This document shows, in pieces, positions 40,058 to 54,429 of a stretch of 64,000 nt of DNA (its first letter is position 1; every line of letters begins with the position of its first letter). The DNA is taken from the NCBI RefSeq assembly GCF_000152905.1, contig NZ_AAMY01000008.1:1-64000 (forward strand). The letters are read 5' to 3'. The DNA comes from Nitrobacter sp. Nb-311A (GTDB lineage: Bacteria > Pseudomonadota > Alphaproteobacteria > Rhizobiales > Xanthobacteraceae). The notes under the pieces are model-generated. The model had not been told where the DNA came from, searched no databases, and saw nothing but the letters and a program-made list of their open reading frames with translations. Position numbers and translations under genes: made by a program.

Positions 40058-40153
40058 TCTGTTTCAACTGCACCAGACTCGTCGCTTATCTTTTTTGTTT
40101 GAACATGATCTTTTCCGAAAACCGGTTTCCACTTTTCGGGATCATGCTCTAGA
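40058..40153. repeat. Dispersed intergenic repeat, copy A
   Basis: This segment contains GTCGCTTATCTTTTTTGTTT and a CCGAAAACCGGTTTCCACTT stretch. It matches the reverse complement of 49138-49232 almost base for base over about 90 bp. The core ACCGGTTT is palindromic. It lies between two stop codons (hisN and the hydrolase), a typical place for REP-like elements in these genomes. Confidence 0.8.
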
Positions 40154-41093
40154 ACAGTGGCGTGCCAGGGACAAAGGCGTCGAAGGCTGCCCAGAACTGG
40201 GCACGATAGCGGTCCTGTTCCTGCAGGATTTCATGCTTCGATCCGGCGATCACAAGGTGCAAACCGCTGCGCAGATGACAGGCAAACTGCTCGATGGCCG
40301 GGGTGGAGACGATGGCGTCGTTGCCGGCCGCGATCAACAGCAGCGGCTGACGAATCTGCGAGGGGTAACTTGCGGCGCGAAAAGCCTGCATCGTCTGGAA
40401 GGCCGTGTCGACCCACGCCACCGTCGGAGACCCAATTCCCAGCGAAGGGTCTTCCTCAAGGATTGCGACATTGCGGGCAAACCGCACGGGATCGCTGGTC
40501 AGGGGATTGCCGGCGAAACTGGCAACGCCGGTGATTTGGTCGCTCCCACCGGGAACGTAACGGCCGCCCTGCCCCAACAGTCGCATCGCACGCAGCAACG
40601 CACGCGCCGGGAACGAGGTGCGATGTCCCGGCAGGTCGATCATCGGCGCCGACAGCACCATGCGGTCGAACCAGCGCCTACCGGCGTGCGCCACCCGCAA
40701 CAGCACCGTACCTCCCATTGAATGCGCCAGCGCAAAGTATGGCGGCGGGCAATCCGGCAGCACCACCTGCTTTACGAAGGCGCGAACGTCGTTTTCGTAG
40801 TCGGAGAAGCGACGCACATATCCCTTGCGCGGATCCAGCAACTGTCGCGACGAATGCCCCTGTCCCCGCCAGTCAATCATCGCCACCGCGAAGCCCCGGT
40901 CGCGCAGGTCTCGGACGGTCTCGAAATACTTTTCGATCTGCTCGCCGCGTCCGGTAAACACGCACACGGTCCCCTTGCGCCCGTGTGTCGGCGGCCAGCG
41001 CGCGAAGCGCAACTCGACCCCGTCGGAAGTTCTCACGGCGCCGCTAACGCAATTCTCCGGAACCGGATTTGCGGGGATTGAAACAAGCCTCAT
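40149..41093 (-). CDS. Alpha/beta hydrolase, lysophospholipase (PldB)-like
   Basis: The protein has 314 residues. The nucleophile elbow AHSMGG has Ser125; the other catalytic residues are likely Asp in AAGNDAIVS and His in GSKHEIL. IDWRGQGHSSRQ (about 73-84) is the oxyanion-hole region typical of the lysophospholipase/monoglyceride lipase group. The ATG at 41093 (MRLVSIPANP) is preferred; the frame opens at 41240 but the extra residues are not conserved in character. No signal peptide is seen. Substrates are acylglycerols or lysophospholipids by family. Confidence 0.85.
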   Translation of the reverse strand: MRLVSIPANPVPENCVSGAVRTSDGVELRFARWPPTHGRKGTVCVFTGRGEQIEKYFETVRDLRDRGFAVAMIDWRGQGHSSRQLLDPRKGYVRRFSDYENDVRAFVKQVVLPDCPPPYFALAHSMGGTVLLRVAHAGRRWFDRMVLSAPMIDLPGHRTSFPARALLRAMRLLGQGGRYVPGGSDQITGVASFAGNPLTSDPVRFARNVAILEEDPSLGIGSPTVAWVDTAFQTMQAFRAASYPSQIRQPLLLIAAGNDAIVSTPAIEQFACHLRSGLHLVIAGSKHEILQEQDRYRAQFWAAFDAFVPGTPLF

Positions 41094-41250
41094 GACCGAA
41101 CCGGCTGGAGGAGAAGCCCGAGAGAGCGGGTCGTCTGGAGGCACGCGTGTCCCCGCCCTTGAACCTGCCTGAAGGTTCTCCCATATCACTTTCGTGCAGG
41201 CCGCTACCAGTGGTCTGAACCATGGATCATCAGGCTGCACACAGACGAAA

Positions 41251-41305
41251 GCCCGGCCCGACTGGCGGGCGGGTTCATTTGACGTCGCTCAATGGAGGAC
41301 TGAAC
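41251..41305 (+). promoter_or_regulatory. ROSE-like RNA thermometer in the hsp20 leader
   Basis: The last leader hairpin pairs GTC-G-CTC (41284-41290) with GAG-GAC (41295-41300) around AATG. It thereby hides the GGAGG Shine-Dalgarno sequence, with one G left unpaired opposite it. It is closed by an outer GTTCA/TGAAC stem (41273-41277 with 41301-41305). A GC-rich hairpin lies upstream from 41251. Weak SD hairpins with a bulged G are the mark of ROSE elements on rhizobial small heat-shock genes, where heat melts the stem and lets translation start. Confidence 0.6.
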
Positions 41306-41306
41306 C

Positions 41307-41768
41307 ATGCGTACTTTCGACCTAACCCCGTTTTACCGCTCTACTGTCGGCTTCGACCGCCTCTTCAATCTGCTTGATCAGGCCAATGGCGACGCGCCGG
41401 GCTACCCGCCCTACAACATCGAGCGCACCGGCGAGAACGCGTATCGTATCAGCGTCGCCGTCTCCGGCTTTGCCCCGAACGAACTCTCCATCGTCGCGAA
41501 GGAAAACACGCTGACGATCAAAGGCGAGAAGGTCGCCAATGAGAACGGCAAGGAAAAGGCCGAGGTGCTATATCGCGGCATCGCGGCCCGCGCCTTCGAA
41601 CGCGCATTCCAGCTGGCCGATTACGTTCAGGTGAAGAACGCATCGCTGGAGAACGGGTTGCTGCATGTCGATCTGGTTCGTGAAATTCCGGAGGCCAAGA
41701 AGCCCCGGAGCATTCCGATCTCGACCAGCACGCCTGCCACACCGGCGGTCGAGAAGGCGGCCGCCTGA
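41307..41768 (+). CDS. Small heat-shock protein Hsp20 (IbpA-like)
   Basis: The protein has 153 residues, with the alpha-crystallin domain at about 35-130 (YPPYNIERTGENAYRISVAV, NTLTIKGEK, YRGIAARAFERAFQLADYVQ, NGLLHVDLVREIP). The N-terminus (TFDLTPFYRSTVGFDRLFNL) and the C-terminal SIPI motif (IxI-type anchor, about 135-138) are those of class A rhizobial sHsps. It holds unfolded proteins for refolding by DnaK and ClpB. It is preceded by a ROSE-like leader and followed by a strong terminator. Confidence 0.95.
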   Translation: MRTFDLTPFYRSTVGFDRLFNLLDQANGDAPGYPPYNIERTGENAYRISVAVSGFAPNELSIVAKENTLTIKGEKVANENGKEKAEVLYRGIAARAFERAFQLADYVQVKNASLENGLLHVDLVREIPEAKKPRSIPISTSTPATPAVEKAAA

Positions 41769-41803
41769 TCCGGGCTTCGGCGATTATAAATTTGCCGAGC
41801 ATG

Positions 41804-41842
41804 GAAAGCGCTCCGGTTCCACCGGGGCGCTTTTTATCGGGC
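41804..41842 (+). terminator. Rho-independent terminator of hsp20
   Basis: The stem AAAGCGCTCCGG/CCGGGGCGCTTT has a short TTCCA loop and runs into TTTTTAT. It lies 36 bp past the stop codon. Confidence 0.85.
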
Positions 41843-42235
41843 AGCGCTTGAGGGAGGCGAGACGGCGCCCGGTCCATTTTTCCGCCGTCGCGTTTTGGGC
41901 ATAACCTCCACGCCATCAGCGACTCCCTGGCGCTTGTATGATAGAGAAAAATTTGGCAATGTGACGGTTAGGACAGCAAAGCTGTCTTATATTTTGAAGA
42001 TCGGCTTGGCACCGAGGTGTTGCCGCGTATACAGGCGTCTGATGTCCGTTTACGGGCATGGCAGGCTCGCTGTCCCCGCGGATGTCGGGCAGCCAGGTTT
42101 GAATTCTCAAAACTTCGGCTCGCGGCTTGCGAGTGGCGGCCCCAAGGTTGTCGATCGGGGCGCCACGGCCGCCCAAGGTGTGCCGAAGGCGCGGACATTT
42201 TCGGGATATCACATCCTGGCCGGGAAAGGACTGAG
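41843..42235. other. Leader region upstream of gltB
   Basis: The gltB frame is open from 42017 without an ATG that fits the family. The region therefore most likely holds the promoter and leader. A TTGGCAC...TTGC pair near 42005-42025 looks like a sigma-54 site, but its spacing is two bases too long. Confidence 0.4.
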
Positions 42236-46984
<4,749 letters not shown>

Positions 46985-47120
46985 CCAAGGCTATGAACAT
47001 AAGACGAGAACGCGCGAGTTCGGCCGCCTCTTCCCTGGGGAGAGGGAGCATGTTTCCGTCGCAGCACCGCGCGACACCACAACTTGGTTTTTGAATTCAG
47101 GTTTCGAGGCATCAGGTCCG

Positions 47121-48575
47121 ATGGGCAAGATCACGGGTTTTCTGGAAATCGAGCGTCGCGACCGCAAGTACGCGCCGGTCGCGGAGCGAGTGAAGAACTT
47201 CAAGGAGTTCGTGATCCCGCTATCCGAGAAGGAAACGCGCGACCAGGCCGCGCGTTGCATGAACTGCGGCGTTCCCTATTGCCACGGCACCGGCTCGGTC
47301 GCCCCGGGCACGCCCGGCTGCCCGGTCAACAACCAGATTCCGGATTTCAACGACCTCGTCTATCGGGATGACTGGGAAGAGGCCTCGCGAACGCTGCACT
47401 CCACCAACAACTTTCCGGAGTTCACCGGCCGCATTTGTCCGGCACCTTGCGAAGCTTCTTGCACGCTGAACATCGACGACAATCCGGTCACCATCAAGAC
47501 GATCGAATGCGCCATCGTCGATCGCGCCTGGGACAACGGCTGGCTGAAGCCGCTTGTCGCAACGCAGAAGACCGGCAAGAAAGTCGCCGTCATCGGCTCG
47601 GGTCCCGCGGGGCTTGCCTGCGCGCAGCAACTCGCGCGCGTCGGTCACGAGGTGCATGTCTATGAGAAGAATGCCAAAGCCGGCGGGCTGCTGCGCTACG
47701 GCATTCCCGACTTCAAGATGGAAAAGCACATCATCGACCGCCGCCTGGAGCAAATGCAGGCCGAAGGCGTGATCTTCCACTACGGCAAGCCGGTCGGGGG
47801 GAACACAACAGGCGTGATCGATCCGGCGCAACTCGTCAGAGACCATGACGCGGTGGCTCTGACCGGCGGCGCGGAAGCGCCGCGCGATCTGCCGATCCCC
47901 GGCCGCGATCTCGACGGCATTCACTTTGCGATGGATTTCCTGCCGCAGCAGAACCGCCGCAATGGCCATGAGTCGTTCGACGCGCCGGACATCCTCGCGA
48001 CCGGCAAGAACGTGGTGGTGATCGGCGGCGGCGACACCGGCTCGGACTGCATCGGCACCTCGTTCCGGCAAGGCGCGAAGTCGGTGACGCAGCTCGAAAT
48101 CATGCCGGCCCCGCCGGAGCATGAGAATAAGCCGCTGACCTGGCCCAACTGGCCTTTGAAGATGCGCACATCGTCAAGCCAGGCCGAGGGCGCCAAGCGC
48201 GACTACGCCGTGCTGACACAGAGTTTTTCCGGCATCGAGGGCAAGGTGACCAGGCTGCACTGCGCCCATGTCGACAGCAAGTTCCAGCCGATCGCAGGCA
48301 GCGAATTCGAGCTGGAAGCTGATCTCGTGCTACTGGCGATGGGCTTTGTGCATCCCGTGCACGAGGGTCTGCTCAAGACCCTTGGCCTCGACCTCGACCA
48401 GCGTGGTAACGTCCGCGCCAATACGCAGGACTTTCAAACTTCGCTACCAAAAGTGTTCTCGGCCGGTGACATGCGCCGCGGCCAGTCGCTGGTCGTGTGG
48501 GCGATCCGCGAGGGGCGCCTGTGCGCTCGCGCCATCGACCAGATGCTGATGGGATCTACCACCCTGCCACGATAA
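47121..48575 (+). CDS. gltD: Glutamate synthase (NADPH) small subunit
   Basis: The protein has 484 residues and passes electrons from NADPH through FAD and two 4Fe-4S clusters to GltB. Cluster cysteines lie in [23 protein letters not shown], and [14 protein letters not shown] and NADPH sites are [20 protein letters not shown] and [20 protein letters not shown]. The ATG at 47121 ([20 protein letters not shown]) is the conserved start. It lies 136 bp after gltB in the same direction. Confidence 0.96.
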   Translation: MGKITGFLEIERRDRKYAPVAERVKNFKEFVIPLSEKETRDQAARCMNCGVPYCHGTGSVAPGTPGCPVNNQIPDFNDLVYRDDWEEASRTLHSTNNFPEFTGRICPAPCEASCTLNIDDNPVTIKTIECAIVDRAWDNGWLKPLVATQKTGKKVAVIGSGPAGLACAQQLARVGHEVHVYEKNAKAGGLLRYGIPDFKMEKHIIDRRLEQMQAEGVIFHYGKPVGGNTTGVIDPAQLVRDHDAVALTGGAEAPRDLPIPGRDLDGIHFAMDFLPQQNRRNGHESFDAPDILATGKNVVVIGGGDTGSDCIGTSFRQGAKSVTQLEIMPAPPEHENKPLTWPNWPLKMRTSSSQAEGAKRDYAVLTQSFSGIEGKVTRLHCAHVDSKFQPIAGSEFELEADLVLLAMGFVHPVHEGLLKTLGLDLDQRGNVRANTQDFQTSLPKVFSAGDMRRGQSLVVWAIREGRLCARAIDQMLMGSTTLPR

Positions 48576-48782
48576 GCCGTACGGTTGTTGCTCCGCGACG
48601 TCCATTTTGGTCGCGAATCATCAAGGCAATCCCGGCAACCAATCTCGTCTTGGAATTAGCCGATTTGTAGGCTCCATCGGCAGCCATCCACATGCCCCAC
48701 GTAACCGTGCACAGAGACAATCTGTGAATTGATCACCGTCCCCCGCGCGTTACTGTCACGACAAATTGGGGGGACGGCGAAA

Positions 48783-49136
48783 GTGACGACATCGCGTTGG
48801 ATGGTTTTCTTGATCGCCGCCATCCCGATCGTGCCTGCACAGGCGATGTCTCGTCACGTCGCCGTCAGCGCCGGCTCGTTCTTCGCCGCCGCTTCGCGCT
48901 GCGAACAGCAGAACCTGATTACGCCGGGTCAGACCGACGAACTCCTGACAGCGCTGGACGCCTATCTTTCGAAATCCGATAAAATCAATATGGCGGCCGG
49001 TCGGGCGCGCGGCACGAAGGACTCGCAGGTGTTCGTGGAGGCGGAAAAAAAGTGGGTGAGCTTCACGCCGGACGCAACGAGCTGCTACCGCGTGCAGGGT
49101 GTGCTCGACGACTACAGGGCGCAGCTCGGGCATTAG
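48783..49136 (+). CDS. Small secreted hypothetical protein
   Basis: The protein has 117 residues from the GTG at 48783. The signal peptide (WMVFLIAAIPIVPAQAMS) ends near residue 23. The mature part has two Cys (SRCEQQN and TSCYRVQ), which may form a disulphide, and is mostly helical. No named family is recognised. An earlier ATG at 48729 would add 18 residues before the signal. Confidence 0.6.
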   Translation: MTTSRWMVFLIAAIPIVPAQAMSRHVAVSAGSFFAAASRCEQQNLITPGQTDELLTALDAYLSKSDKINMAAGRARGTKDSQVFVEAEKKWVSFTPDATSCYRVQGVLDDYRAQLGH

Positions 49137-49137
49137 G

Positions 49138-49232
49138 TCATGATGCCGAAAGGTGGAAACCGGTTTCGGAAAAGATCGTGCTCAAACAAAAAAGATAAGC
49201 GACGGGTCTGGTTCAACGCAGTTGAAACACGC
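49138..49232. repeat. Dispersed intergenic repeat, copy B (inverted relative to copy A)
   Basis: The reverse complement of this segment repeats 40058-40153, including the T6 run in CTTATCTTTTTTGTTTGA and the ACCGGTTTCCAC core. It directly follows the stop of a small secreted protein gene. Confidence 0.8.
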
Positions 49233-49344
49233 TCTCGAGCCTATCCGCTTCTGATGGAATCAGAAGCGGGGCTCTATGATTTTGACCTGACGCGTTTTCC
49301 TCGCGCAAACCGGTATCGCTTCGCTTGAAAACGCTGTGGGACAA
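49233..49344. repeat. REP-like repeat, copy 1
   Basis: The unit contains the inverted repeat CCGCTTCTGATGG/AATCAGAAGCGG (49246-49270) followed by TTTTGACCTGACGCGTTTTC. Related units, inverted, lie at 51004-51105 and 62395-62525, each between genes. Confidence 0.7.
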
Positions 49345-51003
49345 TTACCGCGAGAACAGGTCCGAGAAGAATCCGGGCAGTCCGGAGTTAGGAGGCGGAC
49401 GAGATGGCGCCTGCGATCTTCCCGCCTGTGCAGGCGGGAAAGGGCGAACTCCCGGCGATCCATTCGACCGCTGAGCAGAAGAAGCGGGTAGCGGCTTCTT
49501 CGACTTAGCGGCCGAAGCAGGCGTGACACCATCCGTCACGACCGGCGCATCGGCCTTGGCCGGTTCAAGGTTGACCTCGCGGCGCGGCCAGACGAAATCG
49601 TCGGCACGTCCGGCAGGCGCGGACAACGGTTCGCCCCTCACCAGCGTTCGCACCGCCAGCGCGTCGATCGCTGCGGGGCGGCTGCCGGGACCGCCGAGCA
49701 ACCGGTCGGTCCCAAACGACGAGGCCACCAACGGCAAGATCGGTCCAGCCAGCGGACGCGGCGACGACTGCCCAGGTTTGACGTCGGTGTCGGGCGTGTC
49801 AGGCTCAGTGGGGATTGCGATCGGCCCCGAACGCGCCGTCAGCACGCGCGTGATCTCGCGCTCGACATAATGTGCAAGCTTGCGCGCGCCCGCCTTGGTG
49901 AAGAATACGCCGTCGTATGAGCGAAGACGACGGATCTGACCTTCAAAATCCGGTCCCTGCTGGATATAACGGCCCGCCTCGTCGACGAACCCATCCCAGA
50001 TATCGACGTAAGTGATACCCGCCTTATCTGCGGCGCCCCGATAGAGTGAGTCGAGAAACAGCATATCGGCCGTTGATTTTGTGCCGCGCACAGCAGGCAG
50101 AGCGACCCAGAACACCGGCACGCCCTTCGACTTAAGCACCGCGATCATTTCATCGATCTTCCTGCTGTAGAGTTCGGCCCAGCGATCGCTGCGGAACTCG
50201 GCAACCCCGGTAGGCGACCGCGTGCTTTTCTCCTTGGCTATAACAGACTGATCGCCGGCGGCATCATCCGGAGATAGCTCAGAGTCGGCCGGCTTGCCGG
50301 ACTCGGCAACTTCATCAGCCTTGTCGTTCTTGGCTCCCTCCTTCTTCTTGTCCGCATCGGCCTTTTTCTTGTCGTCCGGCTTGCCGCCCTTGTCCTTTTC
50401 CGGCGCTTCACGAATCGACATGCGGTCGTGCAAGCCCAGCATGACCACGATGGCGGCCGGGTTTTCGGCCGCAAGAATGGCTCTCGCCGCGGCCGTCCAA
50501 TCCGCGGGCTCGCCCTTCGGCTGATAGCGAATGAGGCCGGAGATAGTCTTATGCTTTCGGATCACGCCCATCTCGGGCGTCTCGCTGAGGGCATCCTCGA
50601 GGCCATAAGCAAGCCAGTCGGCCATGGCGTCGCCGAGCACCAGCACATTGCGCTCAGGCACGGTGTCCCGCTTTTCAGGTGGTGGCGCGTGCGTATAGTT
50701 TTCCGTCGGACGCGACCGCTGCTGTTGTACTTGCTGTCTTGGCGGCGGTTGTTGAAAGGGCGCGAAGAAAGGATTGTCCGATCCGAACCAGCCTCCTCCG
50801 CCGCCGCCGCCGCGACGCGCCGGCGCCGGGCGGTCAAAGCCGAAATTGAAAAACTGCGCCGAAGCGGGCGCGGCGACCAGCGTCGCAACAACGACCACCA
50901 GCGCGATGCATGGTCCACGGCCGATTAGTCGGCGAAGCAGCGATTCGGGTCCGGACATACGCTCAATCGCAAAGGAACCTCCAAGCGTTTTCGAGCGAAA
51001 CAT
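49345..51003 (-). CDS. DUF459 (SGNH-hydrolase-like) periplasmic protein
   Basis: The protein has 552 residues with a signal peptide near residues 25-49 (PCIALVVVVATLVAAPASA). A Gly-rich and Pro/Gln-rich segment leads into the SGNH-like domain (about 115-385): block I is VLVLGDAMADWLAYGL, then VVMLGLHDRMSI, and the block V-like FFTKAGARKLAHYVE with Asp/His candidates. The usual GDS Ser is Ala in GDAMAD, so hydrolase activity is doubtful. A low-complexity Lys/Asp insert (DKGGKPDDKKKADADKKKEG) interrupts the domain, and a disordered Pro-rich tail follows. Confidence 0.8.
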   Translation of the reverse strand: MFRSKTLGGSFAIERMSGPESLLRRLIGRGPCIALVVVVATLVAAPASAQFFNFGFDRPAPARRGGGGGGGWFGSDNPFFAPFQQPPPRQQVQQQRSRPTENYTHAPPPEKRDTVPERNVLVLGDAMADWLAYGLEDALSETPEMGVIRKHKTISGLIRYQPKGEPADWTAAARAILAAENPAAIVVMLGLHDRMSIREAPEKDKGGKPDDKKKADADKKKEGAKNDKADEVAESGKPADSELSPDDAAGDQSVIAKEKSTRSPTGVAEFRSDRWAELYSRKIDEMIAVLKSKGVPVFWVALPAVRGTKSTADMLFLDSLYRGAADKAGITYVDIWDGFVDEAGRYIQQGPDFEGQIRRLRSYDGVFFTKAGARKLAHYVEREITRVLTARSGPIAIPTEPDTPDTDVKPGQSSPRPLAGPILPLVASSFGTDRLLGGPGSRPAAIDALAVRTLVRGEPLSAPAGRADDFVWPRREVNLEPAKADAPVVTDGVTPASAAKSKKPLPASSAQRSNGSPGVRPFPPAQAGRSQAPSRPPPNSGLPGFFSDLFSR

Positions 51004-51105
51004 GTCCTCCGGCTTGACCCGAGGATGAATACTGGTTCGCGTGAAGAAAACGCGTCAAATCAGAATTATGGAGCCTCTCTCCTCATTCTATCAGAAGCGG
51101 AAAGA
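51004..51105. repeat. REP-like repeat, copy 2
   Basis: The unit carries GACGCGTTTTCTTCACGCG (minus strand) and TATCAGAAGCGGAAAG (plus strand), and corresponds to copy 1 in inverted orientation. It fills the gap upstream of the DUF459 gene. Confidence 0.6.
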
Positions 51106-51279
51106 CCCTAGCCATGCCATAATAGCGAAATTGGGCCGCAAGCGGGCGACCTTCGCGCCAAAAGCGACGTGTAAGTCTGGGGCTTCACAGGCAGGTCGCA
51201 CGCATTCCCTTAGCAATACCTGCCCTTAGCAATACCTGCCGAGCCGCCCGCCCTACCCCCCGGCGGACTTTAACGGGCC

Positions 51280-52716
51280 CTACCGTCGCCGCAGCCGTTC
51301 CAGCACGTCGGATGACGCAAAACCATCGGCAGGCGCCCCGACCGAAGCCTGAAAGCTGCGCAACGCTTCCCGTGTCCGGCTACCGATCTGGCCGTCGGGA
51401 GTTCCGCGATAGAAACCCTGCCGCGCCAGGAGTTGCTGTAGCTCAAGCCGTTCGGCGCGGGACAACACCCGCTCCTGCCGCGGCCACGGCTGCACGAAGG
51501 ATCCTCCGCCACGCAACCGGTCGGCAAAATGGCCGATCGCCAGCGCATAGGCTTCCGCCGGGTTGTACTTCATAAAGACCCGGAAATTCTGCAACATCAG
51601 GAAACCCGGCCCTCCGGCGCCAGCGGGCGCAAGCAGATAGGCGCGGTCGGCGGAATGCGGGAACGCCTTGTTGCCGGCGCGCCGGATGCCGAGCTGCTCC
51701 CACTGCGCAAGTGTCATCGCCTTGGCGCGATCCGCCAGCATGTAGTTGAAGTTGTTGGGTACGACCACCTCGTACCCCCAGGTTCTGCCGGTCTGCCAAC
51801 CGTCTTTCTTCAGGTTGTTGGCGGTGGATGCGATCAGGTCAGCCGGATTGTCGACCACGTCGCGACGGCCGTCACCATCACCATCGACGGCATAACGTTT
51901 GAATGCCGTCGGCATGAACTGCGTCGGGCCGAATGCGCCCGCCCATGAGCCGCGCATCTGCTCCGGCCGCAGATCACCCCGATTGAGGATCTCAAGTGCG
52001 GCCAGAAACTCATCCCGAAAGTACGTCTGGCGACGGCCGACGCACGCCAACGTCGCCGTTGACTGCAGCACGCTGCGGTCACCTATCCGCGTCGAATAGT
52101 TCGATTCGATGCCCCATATCGCAGCGATCGCGTAACGATCGATGCCATAAGCCTTCTCGACGGCATCGAACTGCGGCTTGTAGGTCGCGAGAATTTCGCG
52201 ACCGCGTGCAAGGCGTGCATCATTGACCAGAATATCGAGATAATCCCAGATCGCCTTGGTGAACTCCGGTTGCGAATCCATCAGGTCCATGATGCGGAGA
52301 TCGGGCGACAGCCCCGCCGTAAAGCGCTCGAAGTTCTCGCGCGTGATGTGCCGCCGCGCCGCATCGGGCCACATGGCCGCGACGCAGCTCGAAAAATTCG
52401 CCGCGGCCCGACGAATCGCGGCAGCGGTCATCAGCGGATGACCGGACGCGCCGTCCTCGCCGCTCCAGGGCGTCGCGGCCGAACTCGCCGGCTGTTTCGG
52501 CGCGGAGAGAACTTCCTGCGATCCAACGCGCGGCGCCAGGGACGCGTTTTGCCCGCCATTCGCGATCGAACCGGTGAAGAGGTTGTCCAGAAAACCCTGG
52601 ATGCCGTTGCCGTTCGGCGCCTGCGCGCGCGTCTCGTCCGGCAGCACAAGCACCGCAAGCGCCACGACGACCGCCGCCATTCCTATTCCGCGCGTCCATC
52701 CCTGCGTCGCAACCAT
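51280..52716 (-). CDS. Lytic murein transglycosylase, MltB family
   Basis: The protein has 478 residues. An N-terminal signal peptide (GMAAVVVALAVLVLPDETRA) is followed by the SLT_2 catalytic domain with Glu in IAAIWGIESNYSTRIGD (about residue 203) and the family segments GSWAGAFGPTQFMPTAFKRY and DNPADLIASTANNLKKDGWQ. The C-terminal peptidoglycan-binding domain (about 412-475, RQGFYRGTPDGQIGSRTREA) anchors it. It cleaves glycan strands to 1,6-anhydro ends during wall growth. Confidence 0.92.
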   Translation of the reverse strand: MVATQGWTRGIGMAAVVVALAVLVLPDETRAQAPNGNGIQGFLDNLFTGSIANGGQNASLAPRVGSQEVLSAPKQPASSAATPWSGEDGASGHPLMTAAAIRRAAANFSSCVAAMWPDAARRHITRENFERFTAGLSPDLRIMDLMDSQPEFTKAIWDYLDILVNDARLARGREILATYKPQFDAVEKAYGIDRYAIAAIWGIESNYSTRIGDRSVLQSTATLACVGRRQTYFRDEFLAALEILNRGDLRPEQMRGSWAGAFGPTQFMPTAFKRYAVDGDGDGRRDVVDNPADLIASTANNLKKDGWQTGRTWGYEVVVPNNFNYMLADRAKAMTLAQWEQLGIRRAGNKAFPHSADRAYLLAPAGAGGPGFLMLQNFRVFMKYNPAEAYALAIGHFADRLRGGGSFVQPWPRQERVLSRAERLELQQLLARQGFYRGTPDGQIGSRTREALRSFQASVGAPADGFASSDVLERLRRR

Positions 52717-53049
52717 GCCTGACCTATATCAAATGAAGAGTCCCGATCTCAGGAGGCCCTGTCACAGTTTCTATCAGCTTAACAACGGGTCTTTTTCCAG
52801 CCGGATAAGGACAATCGGTCGCGGCTTGCCCCTGAGGGGTTCATGCGACGACGAATTCGTCCATTGCGGCCCTGAATCAGGGAACCGGCAACCGGCACAC
52901 ATTCACCGCATCCGGTTTTTATCGTGCTTCGCCGCTGCGGGCCAGCCGGAGGGCGACCACATATCCGTCTTTGTTCCCTGTTGCAAAACCGGCTAACTAC
53001 ACACCAACAGACCGTCTCATCCCACCTGCAAAACAACCACAGAATCGAT
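52717..53049. other. Intergenic stretch upstream of galU
   Basis: Divergent promoters for the transglycosylase and galU must lie here. I see no gene, RNA or strong hairpin beyond a GCCCCTGAGGGG-type inverted repeat near 52829. Confidence 0.4.
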
Positions 53050-53925
53050 ATGAAAATCCGCAAAGCCGTTTTTCCGGTTGCCGGCCTCGGCACCCGCGTC
53101 CTTCCTGCCACCAAGGCGATGCCGAAGGAAATGCTCACGATCGTCGATCGGCCGTTGATCCAATATGTATTCGACGAAGCCAGGGAAGCGGGCATAGAGC
53201 ATTTTGTTTTCGTGACCGGCCGCAACAAGAGCGCAATCGAGGACCATTTCGACCGTCAGTTCGAATTGGACGAAACATTGAAGGCGCGCGGCAAGAAGGC
53301 AGAAACAGATCTGCTGGCGCAATTCCAGCCCGATGCCGGTGCGGTGAGTTTTACCCGACAACAGGCGCCGCTCGGGCTTGGCCACGCGGTGTGGTGCGCC
53401 CGCGACATCGTCGGCCACGAGCCTTTCGCGGTGGTGCTGCCGGACGAACTGGTGCTGAACACGCCGGGCTGCCTCAAGCAGATGATGCAGGCTGCGGAGA
53501 CTCTTGGACCGAAGTCCAACGTTGTCGCGGTGGAAGCGGTGCCCGACGACATGACCCATAATTACGGCATCTGCGGCGTAGGCAAGCGCAGCAGCAATAT
53601 CTTCGAGATCGATGGCATGGTGGAGAAGCCGCCGAAGGGCACCGCGCCGTCAAATCTTTCGATCACCGGACGCTATATCCTCCAGCCGGAGATCTTCGAA
53701 ATTCTCGGAAACCAGGAACGCGGCGCCGGCGGTGAGATCCAGCTCACCGACGCCATGATCGGTCTGTCGAAATCGCAGCCCTTCTACGGTCTCGAATTCG
53801 ACGGTGAGCGCCACGACTGCGGCTCGCGCGCGGGTTTCCTGCGCGCGAATATCGCGTTCGGGATGGCGCGCCCCGATCTTCGCGAGGGCTTGCGCGCGGA
53901 AATGAAGAAATATCTCAGGACCTAA
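53050..53925 (+). CDS. galU: UTP-glucose-1-phosphate uridylyltransferase
   Basis: The protein has 291 residues and makes UDP-glucose for exopolysaccharide, LPS and osmolyte synthesis. The nucleotide-binding signature is KIRKAVFPVAGLGTRVLPAT, followed by KAMPKEMLTIVDRPLIQYVF, GLGHAVWCARD, VLPDELVL, and the C-terminal GGEIQLTDAM. The ATG at 53050 is the conserved start; the frame extends upstream without homology. Confidence 0.96.
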   Translation: MKIRKAVFPVAGLGTRVLPATKAMPKEMLTIVDRPLIQYVFDEAREAGIEHFVFVTGRNKSAIEDHFDRQFELDETLKARGKKAETDLLAQFQPDAGAVSFTRQQAPLGLGHAVWCARDIVGHEPFAVVLPDELVLNTPGCLKQMMQAAETLGPKSNVVAVEAVPDDMTHNYGICGVGKRSSNIFEIDGMVEKPPKGTAPSNLSITGRYILQPEIFEILGNQERGAGGEIQLTDAMIGLSKSQPFYGLEFDGERHDCGSRAGFLRANIAFGMARPDLREGLRAEMKKYLRT

Positions 53926-53929
53926 CGCG

Positions 53930-54199
53930 GTGCCGAACTACGATGCGTTGCGCAATTACCTGAAACAACAGACGCAGGTCGAATTCGTCTTGAGCTTCGC
54001 GCAGATCGAGCAAATTATCGACGACGATCTGCCGCGCGCGGCGCAGCGCGCGTCGTGGTGGGACACGGCGCGCGCACCCGAACAACGAATGCCGCAACGT
54101 GAAGCCTGCATCGCGGCCGGTTATGTCGCGACACGCCTCGGCGACAATGAGGGTGTCCGATTCCGCCGCGCGGACGCAAAGCGGCCGCGCTTCCGGTAG
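53930..54199 (+). CDS. DUF7662-like small protein
   Basis: The protein has 89 residues from a GTG four bases after the galU stop. It has the layout NYDALRNYLKQQTQVEFVLS then FAQIEQIIDDDLPRAAQRAS, WWDTARAPEQRMPQREACIA and GYVATRLGDNEGVRFRR. These motifs (L..YL......v.ltf.eIE.il...LP.sA....WW) resemble a small family of unknown function, here tentatively DUF7662. It is probably co-transcribed with galU. Confidence 0.65.
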   Translation: MPNYDALRNYLKQQTQVEFVLSFAQIEQIIDDDLPRAAQRASWWDTARAPEQRMPQREACIAAGYVATRLGDNEGVRFRRADAKRPRFR

Positions 54200-54429
54200 C
54201 CAGCAGTGACGCGAGTCGTGCCGGCTTCCCGCGTTGGAGCCTTTCCGCTTCCACCCCCCTGCGGTCACCTCAGGACGTCGCTCACGAATTCGTGGCCTGC
54301 CATATCACCACAGCCGGTAACAAAACGGCCATCTCAACGTATCTTGAGCACGTACACGCTGCAAAAGCGGCGCTGTTGTGAAGCATACCTTTTGAGAGCG
54401 ACCTTTTGAGGCTGTGCGAAGGACCATGC

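Noticed and set aside
42005-42028. Sigma-54-like TTGGCAC...TTGC upstream of gltB
   Set aside because: The distance between the GG and GC elements is 12 bases where 10 are required.
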